Positions 35,842 through 44,352 of a DNA stretch of 62,596 nt are shown piece after piece. The stretch lies in contig JAACED010000007.1 in assembly GCA_011682695.1 (NCBI GenBank), positions 1 through 62,596 of the forward strand, written 5' to 3'. The stretch comes from Gammaproteobacteria bacterium (GTDB taxonomy: Bacteria; Actinomycetota; Acidimicrobiia; Spongiisociales; UBA4744). Every line of letters begins with the position of its first letter. Within the stretch, counting starts at the first letter, position 1. The notes beneath the pieces were generated by a model. That model saw nothing but the letters and a program-made list of their open reading frames with translations. It had not been told where the DNA came from and did not search any database. A program made the translations under genes and the position numbers.

Positions 35842-36666
35842 ATGACACATCCAACAGTCGCAATCCTCGGTGTCGGAGCCATGGGTGAGGCGCTCCTCGC
35901 CGGCCTGCTACGTGCCTCCTGGGAGCCCGGTGAACTGTCCCTCGGTGTGCGGCGAGAGGAGCGAGGCAAAGAGCTGGCTGATCGGTACGGATGCCAGGTC
36001 GGTCTCGACCCGGTCGCCGTGATCGACGGTCGCGATGTCATCGTGGTCGCGGTGAAGCCGCGCTCCGTTCCGCGGTTGCTCTCTCAGGTCGTCGGCACCG
36101 TCGGCACGGACCAGACCGTGCTGTCCCTCGCAGCGGGTGTGGCAACGAGTCTCTATGAGGATGCGCTTGGGGAAGTGCCCGTCGTGCGGGCGATGCCAAA
36201 TACCCCGGCGCTCGTCGACGAGGGCATTACCGGGATCGCTCCGGGTCGCTTTGCAGGCGAGCGTTCGATGCGGCACGCCGACATCGTGCTTCAGGCAGTC
36301 GGCAATGTGATCCCGATGGAGGAGCACCACCTGGATGCTGTGACCGCGGTATCCGGCACGGGTCCCGCCTACGCGTTCCTTCTTGCCGAGGCGCTCACGG
36401 AAGCAGCCGTCCGAGAAGGACTCTCCCGAAGTGTGGCCGAGCGCCTCGTCCATCAGACCATCAAGGGTGCGGGGGCACTTCTCGTGGAGACGGACAAAGG
36501 GCCATTCGAACTCCGTGCGCAGGTGACATCTCCCGGCGGCACAACCGCCGCTGCGATGCACGTCCTGGAGGGACGAGGATTCCGAGCGTTGGTGGAAGAC
36601 GCGGTAGCGGCGGCAGCGAATCGTTCACGGGATCTGGGTGAGGCGGCCCGGCTGGATGAGAGGTAG
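35842..36666 (+). CDS. proC: Pyrroline-5-carboxylate reductase
   Basis: A 274-residue NAD(P)H-dependent reductase catalysing the last step of proline synthesis. The Rossmann motif is VAILGVGAMGEALLAGLL. Substrate and dimer motifs are VRAMPNTPALVDEGITGIAPG, VSGTGPAYAFLLAEAL and LRAQVTSPGGTTAAAMHVLE. The length is standard. The proline dehydrogenase gene follows three bases after its stop, so opposing proline enzymes share one transcript. Confidence 0.95.
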   Translation: MTHPTVAILGVGAMGEALLAGLLRASWEPGELSLGVRREERGKELADRYGCQVGLDPVAVIDGRDVIVVAVKPRSVPRLLSQVVGTVGTDQTVLSLAAGVATSLYEDALGEVPVVRAMPNTPALVDEGITGIAPGRFAGERSMRHADIVLQAVGNVIPMEEHHLDAVTAVSGTGPAYAFLLAEALTEAAVREGLSRSVAERLVHQTIKGAGALLVETDKGPFELRAQVTSPGGTTAAAMHVLEGRGFRALVEDAVAAAANRSRDLGEAARLDER

Positions 36667-36669
36667 GGA

Positions 36670-37584
36670 GTGTCGACACTCTTTCGCAAGGGTCTCCTGG
36701 CGGTGACCGACCGGAAGGTGGTCCAGAAGCTGTTCACCGAACACCGTGCCGGACGCTCCGTTGCCACTCGGTTCGTCGCCGGCGAGAGCCTCGACGACGC
36801 AGTCGCCGTCGCCCGTCGGCTCAACGAGTCCGGTGCCATGGTCTCGCTCGATCATCTCGGCGAGGACGTGCACGACGCGGTGTCTGCGAAAACTGCCAAA
36901 GAGGATTACCTCGCGATCCTCGACCGGATCGCGTCAGAGGGTCTCGATGCCAACATCTCCATCAAGCTGACGCAGCTCGGTATGGCATTCGATGTAGAAC
37001 AGACACGCTCGGCGCTCGAAGAACTCGCCACCAAGGCGGCCGAGGTGGGTACGTCGGTAACGGTCGACATGGAGGAGTCCACCTGGACCGGTACCACGAT
37101 CGATCTCTACGAGACGGTTCAGCGCACTCACGGGAACTTGGGTATTGCTGTGCAGGCATATCTGCGTCGCACCGCTCGCGACCTCGAGCGACTGATTCGG
37201 CTTGGGGGGCACATCAGGTTGTGCAAAGGCGCCTACGCGGAGCCCGCCGACATCGCCTTTCAATCCAAGGAGGAGGTCGACGAGTCGTTCGAGCGCCTGC
37301 TGGAGACGCTGATGGCCGCCAAAGAAACCACACCCGCCGTGGCGACCCATGACGAACGTTTGATCGAGCGCACCTATGCGCTGGCCGCGTCGAGAGAAGA
37401 ACCCTTCGAGTTCCAGATGCTCTACGGGATCAGAGAGACGCTTCAACAGGAGATCGTGGCCAAGGGGTACCCGCTGCGCGTGTACGTGCCGTACGGATCC
37501 CAGTGGTATCCCTACCTCACCCGGCGGCTCGCCGAGCGTCCCGCGAACCTGGTGTTCTTCGCGAGAGGCCTGGTCGGCAAATAG
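36670..37584 (+). CDS. Proline dehydrogenase (monofunctional)
   Basis: A 304-residue FAD enzyme oxidising proline to pyrroline-5-carboxylate. Motifs include NISIKLTQLGMAFD, SVTVDMEESTWTGTTIDLY, GIAVQAYLRRTARDLERLI, RLCKGAYAEPADIAF, PAVATHDERLIE, FQMLYGIRETLQQE and LRVYVPYGSQWYPYLTRRLAERPANLVFFARGL. It starts at GTG 36670 with a purine-rich GAGAGGTAGGGA upstream. No aldehyde dehydrogenase domain is fused, as is usual in actinobacteria and Thermus. Confidence 0.95.
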   Translation: MSTLFRKGLLAVTDRKVVQKLFTEHRAGRSVATRFVAGESLDDAVAVARRLNESGAMVSLDHLGEDVHDAVSAKTAKEDYLAILDRIASEGLDANISIKLTQLGMAFDVEQTRSALEELATKAAEVGTSVTVDMEESTWTGTTIDLYETVQRTHGNLGIAVQAYLRRTARDLERLIRLGGHIRLCKGAYAEPADIAFQSKEEVDESFERLLETLMAAKETTPAVATHDERLIERTYALAASREEPFEFQMLYGIRETLQQEIVAKGYPLRVYVPYGSQWYPYLTRRLAERPANLVFFARGLVGK

Positions 37585-37709
37585 GGGCGACCCGTACCGC
37601 CGGTCGGTCTCAGCTTCGGGTTCTTGGCTTTCTTCGCCGGCGGGTCATCGCTCGGGCGGACGTTCTCGTCGGCGTACTGCGGCGAGATCGAGTATGAGGT
37701 TGGACCCGC

Positions 37710-38801
37710 TCATCGTGGTACTGCCATGGGATAGAAGCGGCGGCGCGCCCACAGCGCGACGTACACGAGACCGACGAGGACCGGGACTTCGATGAGAGGG
37801 CCGACGACGCCGGCGAGTGCCTCGCCTGAAGAGATACCGAAGATGCCGATGGTGACGGCGATGGCCAGTTCGAAGTTGTTGCCGGCAGCCGTGAACGACA
37901 GCGTCACGTTCTTCGGGTAGGAGAGGCGCAGGCGCAGGCCAAGTGCGAACGAGACACCCCACATGATGGCGAAGTACGCGACCAGTGGCAGGGCGATGCG
38001 GGCGACGTCGAGGGGCTGAGAGGTGATTGCCTCGCCTTGGAGGGCGAACAACAGCACGACGGTGAACAGCAGCCCCCAGAGGGCGATTGGACCGACCTTT
38101 GGCAGGAAGGTCTCCTCGTACCATTCGACACCCTTGAATCCCTCGCCCCACAGCCGGGTCAGCCATCCTGCGACCAGGGGGATCCCGAGGAAGATGAGCA
38201 CCGATTTGGCGATCGCCCATATCGAGATCGAGACCATGTGTGTCTCCAGGCCGAGCCATCCCGGGAGTACGGCGAGATAGAAGTACCCGAGGACCGCGTA
38301 CGCGACGATCTGAAACAGTGAGTTGAGCGCCACGAGGACTGCGGCGGCCTCACGATGTCCGTCGGCAAGGTCGTTCCAGATGAGCACCATCGCGATACAC
38401 CGGGCCAGGCCAACGAGGATGAGCCCGGTGCGGTAGGCGGGGAGGTCGGGGAGCAGGAGCCACGCGAGGGTGAACATGAGTGCAGGACCGACGATCCAAT
38501 TGAGCGCCAGAGAGGCGATCATCAGTGTGCGGTCCGTGGCGACCTCGCCAATGCGCGAGTACCGCACCTTGGCGAGCACCGGATACATCATCGCCAGCAG
38601 GCCGAGAGCGATCGGGAGTGAGACGGTATCGATCTTGACCGCGTCGAGCCAGTTGTTGAGCGTGGGGACGACCCTTCCCAAGCCGAGACCGAGAACCATG
38701 GCAACACCGATCCAGACGGGCAGGAATCGGTCGAGAAGTGAGAGGCGTTCGACGACGGATCCCTCCATCGCTTCGATTCCGACATGCGGTGACGATGTCA
38801 C
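37710..38801 (-). CDS. Arsenite efflux permease, ACR3 family
   Basis: A 363-residue carrier with ten hydrophobic helices. The ACR3 signature GLILVGLARCIAMVLIWNDLADG contains the essential cysteine; NVTLSFTAAGNNFELAIAV and ALAGVVGPLIEVPVLVGLVY are also diagnostic. It starts at GTG 38801 overlapping the thiol-protein stop as GTGA. It is the last gene of the arsR-permease-thiol protein-ACR3 operon and exports arsenite. Confidence 0.95.
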   Translation of the reverse strand: MTSSPHVGIEAMEGSVVERLSLLDRFLPVWIGVAMVLGLGLGRVVPTLNNWLDAVKIDTVSLPIALGLLAMMYPVLAKVRYSRIGEVATDRTLMIASLALNWIVGPALMFTLAWLLLPDLPAYRTGLILVGLARCIAMVLIWNDLADGHREAAAVLVALNSLFQIVAYAVLGYFYLAVLPGWLGLETHMVSISIWAIAKSVLIFLGIPLVAGWLTRLWGEGFKGVEWYEETFLPKVGPIALWGLLFTVVLLFALQGEAITSQPLDVARIALPLVAYFAIMWGVSFALGLRLRLSYPKNVTLSFTAAGNNFELAIAVTIGIFGISSGEALAGVVGPLIEVPVLVGLVYVALWARRRFYPMAVPR

Positions 38802-39043
38802 GCTCCATGCCCCTGGAAGATGCTCACGAGGGACTCGACGTTCGGGACGCGTCCGTTGAAGATGAGTTCGTCGTCGATGACGAGCGCCGGGATGCTCATG
38901 ATGCGGTATTCTGCCATCGCCGCGTAGTCGTCGTCGACCAGTTGGACCGTGGCGCTGCTGCCGAGCCGTTCCAAGGCTTCACGAGACCGTCGGGCCAGCG
39001 TCCGGCAGTTCGGGCAGCCGGCTCCGAGAATCTTCACTTCCAT
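38798..39043 (-). CDS. Small thioredoxin-fold redox-active disulfide protein
   Basis: An 81-residue protein starting MEVKILGAGCPNCRTLARR with AGGAGGG upstream. CPNC is the redox motif of the MTH895/Thioredoxin_3 family and SIPALVIDDELIFNGRVP is the cis-proline region. Such genes often sit beside ArsP/DUF318-type permeases in arsenic operons, probably delivering thiols or reducing a substrate. It lies between the permease and ACR3. Confidence 0.88.
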   Translation of the reverse strand: MEVKILGAGCPNCRTLARRSREALERLGSSATVQLVDDDYAAMAEYRIMSIPALVIDDELIFNGRVPNVESLVSIFQGHGA

Positions 39044-39053
39044 CGTGTCCCTC

Positions 39054-40100
39054 CTACAGAAACGTGTTGAACAGATAGCCGACGGCCAGGATTCCGGTGC
39101 CGACAACGGTGACGAAGGCGGCCAGCAGCTTCGGCTTCAGAACCTTGCGCAGAAGAATCATCTCAGGGAGTGAGAGAGCGACGACGGACATCATGAGGGC
39201 GAGCATCGTTCCCATCGCCAGTCCCTTGTCGGCGAGGGCCTCCACCAGGGGAAGGACTCCGGCCATGTTGGAGTACAGGGGGATGCCGATGAGCACGGCG
39301 ATCGGTACGGCCAGCGGATTGTCGGGGCCTGCCCAGCGGGCGAAGATGTCCTGTGGTGCCCAGCCGTGGATGACGGCGCCGACACCGATGCCGACCAACA
39401 GGTATGGCCAGATCGAGCTGATGATCGAGCGGACTTCGGCTCGGCCGATCTCGAACCGGTCCTGCCAGGTGAGCTTGGTCGTCGTGTCGGCCGGCTGGGT
39501 CCCTGCATGGATCTCGTAGACGAACGGCTCTACCCATTTCTCCAGGCCGAGGCGGCCCAGCAAGTAGCCGGCCGCGATCGCCACGAGCAGTCCGAACGTC
39601 ACGTAGAGGGCGGCGACCTTCCATCCGAAGAGCCCGTACATCAACACCACCGCCACCTCGTTGACCATCGGGCTGGCGATGAGGAAGCTCAGCGTCACGC
39701 CGAGCGGGATGCCGGCCACGAGGAAGCCGATGAAGGCAGGCACGGCGCTGCATGAACAGAACGGTGTGGCCACCCCGAGTCCCGCGGCGGCAACGTTCCC
39801 GACACCCTCGCGCTTGCCCCCGAGCAGGGCCCTGGTTCGCTCGAGGGTCGTGAAACTGCGCAGCACCGCGACGACGAACACGATGCCCGAGAGCAGCAGC
39901 AGGATCTTGACCGTGTCGTACGCGAAGAAGTGGAGTACCTGGGCGAACCGGCCGTCGGGATCGAGGTTCGCCATGGTGGACAACGACCAGTCCCAGAAGG
40001 GCTCGTTGAACCGGTAGAGGGCGATCCACAAGATGGCCGCCACAGCGGTGCGGACCCAGAGTGTGCGATGCGCGGAGGCATCGGGACGGAGCAGGGTCAT
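39054..40100 (-). CDS. Permease of the ArsP/DUF318 family
   Basis: A 348-residue membrane protein with about eight helices. The diagnostic segment is LGVATPFCSCSAVPAFIGFLVAG, with the CSCS cluster, plus SFLIASPMVNEVAVVLMYGLFGW and a repeat-related LIGIPLYSNMAGVLPLVEAL. ArsP proteins export trivalent organoarsenicals; related permeases have unknown substrates. The start at 40100 overlaps the arsR stop as ATGA. Confidence 0.88.
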   Translation of the reverse strand: MTLLRPDASAHRTLWVRTAVAAILWIALYRFNEPFWDWSLSTMANLDPDGRFAQVLHFFAYDTVKILLLLSGIVFVVAVLRSFTTLERTRALLGGKREGVGNVAAAGLGVATPFCSCSAVPAFIGFLVAGIPLGVTLSFLIASPMVNEVAVVLMYGLFGWKVAALYVTFGLLVAIAAGYLLGRLGLEKWVEPFVYEIHAGTQPADTTTKLTWQDRFEIGRAEVRSIISSIWPYLLVGIGVGAVIHGWAPQDIFARWAGPDNPLAVPIAVLIGIPLYSNMAGVLPLVEALADKGLAMGTMLALMMSVVALSLPEMILLRKVLKPKLLAAFVTVVGTGILAVGYLFNTFL

Positions 40101-40411
40101 TGCACTGCTTCGAACAGTCGGTACTCGGCAGGGAGCGCCCTGTGCAGTACGTCCCACGCATCGGGTGCGATGGAGTAGTCGATCCAGCGGCCCCGTTTCT
40201 GGCCGACGATCAGGCCGGCTTCCCGCAGCACCTTGAGGTGGTAGGAGAGGAGGTTCGGTGCGATCTCGACGGCGTCTCCGATGTCGCAAGCGCACTTTGG
40301 TGTGCTCGAGAGGATGTCGAGGATGGCCAGTCGAATCGAGTCGGCCAGCGCGCCGAACATGACAGCGCTGGTTTCAAACTGTGTTGTATCAAGATTAGTT
40401 GAAATGTTCAC
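40097..40411 (-). CDS. arsR: ArsR-family arsenic-responsive repressor
   Basis: A 104-residue winged-helix repressor. The KCACDIGDAVEIAPNLLSYHLKVLREAGLI segment carries a CxC in the position of the arsenite-binding cysteines of ArsR (CVCDL in the classical form). RGRWIDYSI is the wing. It starts at GTG 40411 and is first in the operon, so it probably represses itself. AT-rich ATTTCAACTAATCTTGATAC at the start of the gene may include the operator. Confidence 0.92.
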   Translation of the reverse strand: MNISTNLDTTQFETSAVMFGALADSIRLAILDILSSTPKCACDIGDAVEIAPNLLSYHLKVLREAGLIVGQKRGRWIDYSIAPDAWDVLHRALPAEYRLFEAVQ

Positions 40412-40591
40412 ATCGGAACTGTACCAAACGGTGCAAGGAAGGCAAGTCGGCAGTACGGACCCGGCACGCCTGCGTCGTTGGTATCGCGGGCGATCACCAC
40501 CGGGTGCAGGTGCAGCGATGTTGGTGACGCTCGTCCGACGTACCGTCCACGATCGGACCCGCGCAGGCCGTGGCAGCCAGGATGAGAGCGG

Positions 40592-41224
40592 TCAGCAGTG
40601 TCGAGAGCGGTGGCGACGCCTGCCGGAGCGACGGCGCGGGTCGGCGTTTCGATTCTCCGACAGGGCGGTGCCGACGTCGAGTGCAGCTGCTTTGGTGGTG
40701 TGACTCGCCCGTTCTGCCTCCCCAGGGGGTGACGGCGTGAACATCGGCCGGGACTTCGGCGGTAGCGGTCGCCCGGCGACGACCGCCTCGGCCGCGTCCA
40801 GATTCCAGATCGCAGTATCCAATCGAGTGGTCAGACGACTCAGTTCCCTGGTGTCGTCTGTTTCGTCGATGTCCTTCAGGATGCTCGCATAGGCGACAGA
40901 CGCATCACGGAAATGGGCGCGTGCGGTCTTGTCATTTGATGTCTCGACCTGTTCTTCGAGGCGAAGGATGTCGTTGGCCATGTCGTCCAATCGGCCGCGG
41001 AGTTCCCTCCTGGCCTCCTTCATGTGGGCCGTTCGAGAGCGCAGATCCTGGCGCCTGTTTCGCCAGGAGATGGTTGCCGCGGCCAGAAGGGCGACGGCTG
41101 CCAACACGCCGAGCACCAAGAGTGCCGATGACAGATCGCTTCCGCGAGAGTCAAGCGCCCTGAACAGGAGGAAGAGCAATGCGACGACGATGATCGGGGA
41201 ACGAAAGGAGACCATCCTTCTCAT
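40592..41224 (-). CDS. Membrane-anchored coiled-coil protein, paralogue of the 50338 protein
   Basis: A 210-residue protein with two adjacent membrane helices (IIVVALLFLLFRALD and ALLVLGVLAAVALLAAATI), then a helical domain (EARRELRGRLDDMANDILRLEEQVE... to AAEAVVAGRPLPPKSRP), and a basic Arg-rich tail. The helical part is clearly related to residues about 185-280 of the protein at 50338-51585 in the PspA operon, including the end motif (V/I)xxGRxxPP. The zinc-ribbon of that protein is missing here. No specific function is known. It follows the DUF302 gene. Confidence 0.65.
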   Translation of the reverse strand: MRRMVSFRSPIIVVALLFLLFRALDSRGSDLSSALLVLGVLAAVALLAAATISWRNRRQDLRSRTAHMKEARRELRGRLDDMANDILRLEEQVETSNDKTARAHFRDASVAYASILKDIDETDDTRELSRLTTRLDTAIWNLDAAEAVVAGRPLPPKSRPMFTPSPPGEAERASHTTKAAALDVGTALSENRNADPRRRSGRRRHRSRHC

Positions 41225-41283
41225 GAGGACATCTCGAAGAGGGTCCGGCGGCGGTTCCGTCGGGCGTCGCATCGGTCGGTCAG

Positions 41284-41304
41284 GGCCCGGTCCTCGACCG
41301 GGCC
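41284..41304 (-). terminator. Hairpin after the DUF302 gene
   Basis: An 8-bp GC stem (GGCCCGGT/ACCGGGCC) with a 5-base loop lies just past the DUF302 stop on the minus strand, before the next gene's start. Confidence 0.55.
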
Positions 41305-41312
41305 TCGACCGT

Positions 41313-41717
41313 TCATGCGCTTTCCAAGGCCGTGAGTGCCGCGATGAGACGCGATCGGGCTTCTTCGGCGATCGGCCGAATGTCGGAACTCTCACTGACC
41401 GACAGCATGGCGATGGGATCGACGGCCGAGATCCGTATGGATCCGTCCTCGGTAGCTCGCAGCGTCACGTTGCACGGCAGCAGGAGTCCGATGGCCGGTT
41501 CGAGGTCCAGCGCCTTGTGTGCGAGGTGCGGATTACAGGCACCCAGGATCTTGTAGGGCGGTGTCGTGACACCCAACTTTGCCTCGAGTGTGGCCGCTAC
41601 ATCGATCTCGGTGAGAATGCCGAAGCCTTGCGCAGCCAGCGCGGCACGTGTTTCTTCCTCGGCGCCGGCCATGTCCGTGACCTTGGTGATGCTCATCTCG
41701 TAACCGTGCATGTTCAT
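41313..41717 (-). CDS. DUF302 domain protein
   Basis: A 134-residue cytoplasmic protein. DUF302 landmarks are EEETRAALAAQGFGILTEIDVAATLEAKLG, YKILGACNPHLAHKALDLEPAIGLLLPCNV and VAVVDP-like ISAVDPIAML. The two cysteines in GACNP and LLPCNV are conserved and may bind metal. AGAGG upstream supports ATG 41717. DUF302 genes commonly lie in copper, arsenic or thiosulfate clusters; the CsoR-like dyad in front fits a metal- or persulfide-regulated gene. Confidence 0.88.
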   Translation of the reverse strand: MNMHGYEMSITKVTDMAGAEEETRAALAAQGFGILTEIDVAATLEAKLGVTTPPYKILGACNPHLAHKALDLEPAIGLLLPCNVTLRATEDGSIRISAVDPIAMLSVSESSDIRPIAEEARSRLIAALTALESA

Positions 41718-41770
41718 TTGGAAACCTCTTGTGGTCGGTGGTCATCGTCGGGTAGGTACGAGATAACCCT

Positions 41771-41789
41771 ACCCCACCCCGGGTGGGGT
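41771..41789. promoter_or_regulatory. CsoR-like dyad upstream of the DUF302 gene
   Basis: ACCCCACCC-C-GGGTGGGGT is a perfect 9-bp inverted repeat with one central base, 54 bases upstream of the DUF302 start. The CCCACCCC/GGGGTGGG core closely resembles known CsoR operators. No csoR gene is in the window. Confidence 0.55.
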
Positions 41790-42124
41790 GCAAGTTCTGG
41801 ATCGCAATCGTGCCATGTTCCGATTGGTCGGGCCTACGGCTTCCCTGCATCGAGCCGGGCTCGTTGAAGCTGTCGGTGCACGGGGTCGTCGTGGGCATTG
41901 GGTTGCGGAAGTGCGGCTGCTGCCGCCCGAGCCGGTCGCCGAGATCGGGACCTCGGGACTCGCGAGCCGATGTGAAGCTGCGTCGCGCGTTCCCTGATGG
42001 TGGAAGCCGGCTCGTGTTCCGGGGACACGTGAATGGGGCGGCTGCTCGAGGTGAAGGCCGCGTGCAGCTCTGCAGAGAGGTTCCTCGAGCGTGTCCTCTC
42101 ACAGGTGCCGGCTGACACCGCTAC
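41790..42124. other. Gene-free stretch before the 20-residue peptide gene
   Basis: Several short frames exist on both strands, but none has a ribosome-binding site plus a recognisable or well-composed product. It may contain decayed coding DNA; nothing specific is supported. Confidence 0.4.
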
Positions 42125-42156
42125 TTGACATTCCATCGGACTGGAAGGTGTATCTT
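42125..42156 (+). promoter_or_regulatory. MerR-type promoter/operator of the 20-residue peptide gene
   Basis: TTGACA (42125-42130) and TATCTT (42151-42156) are 20 bases apart, the long spacing activated by MerR-family regulators. The spacer holds an imperfect dyad ending in ACTGGAAGGTGTA, which is identical to the right half of the operator at 46122-46153 and similar to CueR/ZntR-class operators. Confidence 0.75.
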
Positions 42157-42185
42157 GCCAGGAGTTAGAGGAAGGAGGTGAGTGG

Positions 42186-42248
42186 ATGAAGCGCTTCACT
42201 GTTCCGCGTATCGCGCACTGTTCGGACGGCTGTACCGCCGGGTCCTGA
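42186..42248 (+). CDS. 20-residue Cys-containing peptide under a metal-type promoter
   Basis: The frame reads MKRFTVPRIAHCSDGCTAGS. Three signals support it: a MerR-type promoter 30 bases upstream, a perfect Shine-Dalgarno AGGAGGT (42173-42179) six bases before the ATG, and a strong hairpin after the stop. His11, Cys12 and Cys16 form an HC-x3-C cluster that could bind a soft metal. It is too short for ordinary gene finders. It may be a metal-buffering or regulatory peptide, or a leader for an unseen RNA function; no homologue comes to mind. Confidence 0.5.
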   Translation: MKRFTVPRIAHCSDGCTAGS

Positions 42249-42267
42249 GCACGACGTGAAACTGTTT

Positions 42268-42306
42268 GGCGCGGCCGCCGGGATCCCAGGAGTCCCAGGC
42301 CGCGCC
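42268..42306. terminator. Hairpin downstream of the 20-residue peptide gene
   Basis: GGCGCGGCC (42268-42276) pairs with GGCCGCGCC (42298-42306), and the loop contains an inner GGGATCCC palindrome. It lies 20 bases past the peptide stop. There is no U-run. Confidence 0.6.
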
Positions 42307-42429
42307 GCCACCGAGCGTTTCGCTTTCCCTGGGGCGACTCTGGCGAGCTTGCCAGAATGCCTGCCGGCGAAACCTGCCGGTACGTCGGTGGATAGGAAGG
42401 AAGAAGGGTCGATCGGGAACCGATCGTGC

Positions 42430-44352
42430 TCAGCGGGCCAGCCTCGTCCCGTTGGCAATCACCGCTATCTCCGAGAGTTCGTGGGCGAGCACGGCGGCCG
42501 GCAGGGACAGCAGACCCGCGAGCGCAGAAGGGATCAGCACTGCCAGCAGGACGAGAGCCATGGCGACATTCTGTGCCACCACCCGTCGGGTTCGCCGTCC
42601 GATGGCGAACGCGTCGATGAGTCTGGTGAGATCGTCGGCCATGAGTGCCACGTCGGCGGCTTCGAGCGCCACGTCGGACCCGGCGGTACCCATCGCTATG
42701 CCCACCGAGGCGGCAGCCAACGCGGGAGCATCGTTGACGCCGTCGCCGACCATGGCGACATGCCGGTGGTGTTCGACGAGGCGGTTGATGGCAGCCGCCT
42801 TGTCCGCTGGAGACAGCCCTGCCAGTACCTCATCCAGACCGAGACCTTCCGCAATGGCGTCGGCCGTCCGAGGATTGTCCCCGGTGAGCATGACGAGATG
42901 GTCCACGAATGCACGGAGGCTGCGAAGCGTTACGGCGGCATGGGGCCGGAGCTCATCGGCGATGCCGATCACCGCGAGGGGCTCACGGTCGCGCGCCAGT
43001 ACGACGGCGGTCGCGCCGGATGCCTCGAGATCGGCGACGATGTCGGCGGCTGCGGCTATGCCCAGGCGAGTCAGATAACTCGGCGAGCCGATGACGTAGA
43101 CGGATCCGTCGATGCTTGCTCGGGCTCCCGCACCTGGTGCAGCCTGGAAGTCCGACACCACCGGAAGCTCCAGGCCGCGCCGGCGCGCAGCGGAGACGAT
43201 GGCGCGCGCCAGTGGGTGTTCCGAGGAGCGTTCGATGCCGGCCGCAATGGTCAGGGCATCATCGTCGGAGATGGTCGTGAGCGGGACCAGGTCGATCACC
43301 CTTGGCTCTCCACGAGTCAGCGTGCCGGTCTTGTCCAGTGCCACTGCCCGCACCTGGGCGAGCTCTTCGAGGTACACGCCCCCTTTGATCAGCACGCCTC
43401 GGCGGGCAGCGTTGCCGATGGCGGCGACGTAGGTCACCGGAATCGATATGACCAGGGCGCAGGGTGCAGCAGCGACCAGCGCGATGGCCGACCGTTCGGC
43501 CCATCGTGCCCAGTCGCCGGTCACGAACCCGCCCACGAGCATGATCGCGCCACCCATGGCGAGCACGGCCGGGGAGTAATGACGGGTGAATCGCTCCATG
43601 AACCGCTGTCCATGGCCCTTCTGCTCCTGGGCCTCCTTGACGAGACGAACGATGGCCGACAGTGTGTTGTCCGCGAAAGCCGCCGTGGCTTCAACCACGA
43701 GCGCACCTTGTGCATTCGCGGTTCCCGCGTACACCTGGGAGCCCGGCGACTTCTCTATCGGCATGGATTCACCGGTGATCGCCGCTTCGTTCACCATCGA
43801 GGAACCCTCGACGACCACGCCGTCCGTCGCGACGTTTTGACCTGGACGGACGAGGAAGCGGTCTCGGACTTCGAGCTGCTCTATGGTGATGTCTCCTTCG
43901 GTTCCGTCGGGATCGATTCGCGTGACGATCCTCGGCGTCAGGTCGAAGAGCGCTTCGATGGCCCGGCGGGAGCGTTCCTCCGTGAATGTCTCCAGAGCTT
44001 CGGATATCGAGTAGAGAAAAGCCAGGGTCGCGGCTTCTCCCCACTCGCCGAGGATCCCGGCGACGAGGGCGGCGACGGTCATCAGCAGCTCGATGTCGAT
44101 CCGGTGCTCCTCGACAAGTTCTTCTATCGCCTCGGCGGCGAAGAACCGGCTTCCGACAACGAGGGCGAGGACGTACAGACCCGAACTCACCAGATCCGGT
44201 GCGCCGAGGCGCCCGGCGGCGAAGCCTGCTGCGAGAAGGAGACCCGACGAGAGTGACCAGCGCACGGGACGTGATTTCCACAGTTCGCGCAGCCGGATGC
44301 GGTGGGACCCGGCGTGGTCGGTGTGGGACCATCTGGGATACGGATGGCCCAT
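42430..44352 (-). CDS. Heavy-metal P1B-type ATPase with APC motif
   Basis: A 640-residue metal-translocating ATPase. The transduction motif is AAITGESMPIEKSPGSQVYAGT, phosphorylation site ALDKTGTLTRGEPR, HP motif SSEHPLARAIV, and hinge MLTGDNPRTADAIAEGLG ... MVGDGVNDAPALAAASVGIAMG. The membrane metal site reads AAAPCALVISIPVTY, that is APC where zinc/cadmium/lead pumps have CPC and cobalt-type pumps SPC. No N-terminal metal domain is present apart from a few histidines. ATG 44352 overlaps the CDF stop (TGATG). It is the last gene of the ArsR-CDF-ATPase operon. Confidence 0.93.
   Translation of the reverse strand: MGHPYPRWSHTDHAGSHRIRLRELWKSRPVRWSLSSGLLLAAGFAAGRLGAPDLVSSGLYVLALVVGSRFFAAEAIEELVEEHRIDIELLMTVAALVAGILGEWGEAATLAFLYSISEALETFTEERSRRAIEALFDLTPRIVTRIDPDGTEGDITIEQLEVRDRFLVRPGQNVATDGVVVEGSSMVNEAAITGESMPIEKSPGSQVYAGTANAQGALVVEATAAFADNTLSAIVRLVKEAQEQKGHGQRFMERFTRHYSPAVLAMGGAIMLVGGFVTGDWARWAERSAIALVAAAPCALVISIPVTYVAAIGNAARRGVLIKGGVYLEELAQVRAVALDKTGTLTRGEPRVIDLVPLTTISDDDALTIAAGIERSSEHPLARAIVSAARRRGLELPVVSDFQAAPGAGARASIDGSVYVIGSPSYLTRLGIAAAADIVADLEASGATAVVLARDREPLAVIGIADELRPHAAVTLRSLRAFVDHLVMLTGDNPRTADAIAEGLGLDEVLAGLSPADKAAAINRLVEHHRHVAMVGDGVNDAPALAAASVGIAMGTAGSDVALEAADVALMADDLTRLIDAFAIGRRTRRVVAQNVAMALVLLAVLIPSALAGLLSLPAAVLAHELSEIAVIANGTRLAR

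Noticed and set aside
42256-44256. A 666-codon plus-strand frame starting eight bases after the 20-residue peptide gene
   Set aside because: Tempting as a second operon gene, but it runs antisense through the whole P1B ATPase; composition is that of a shadow frame.
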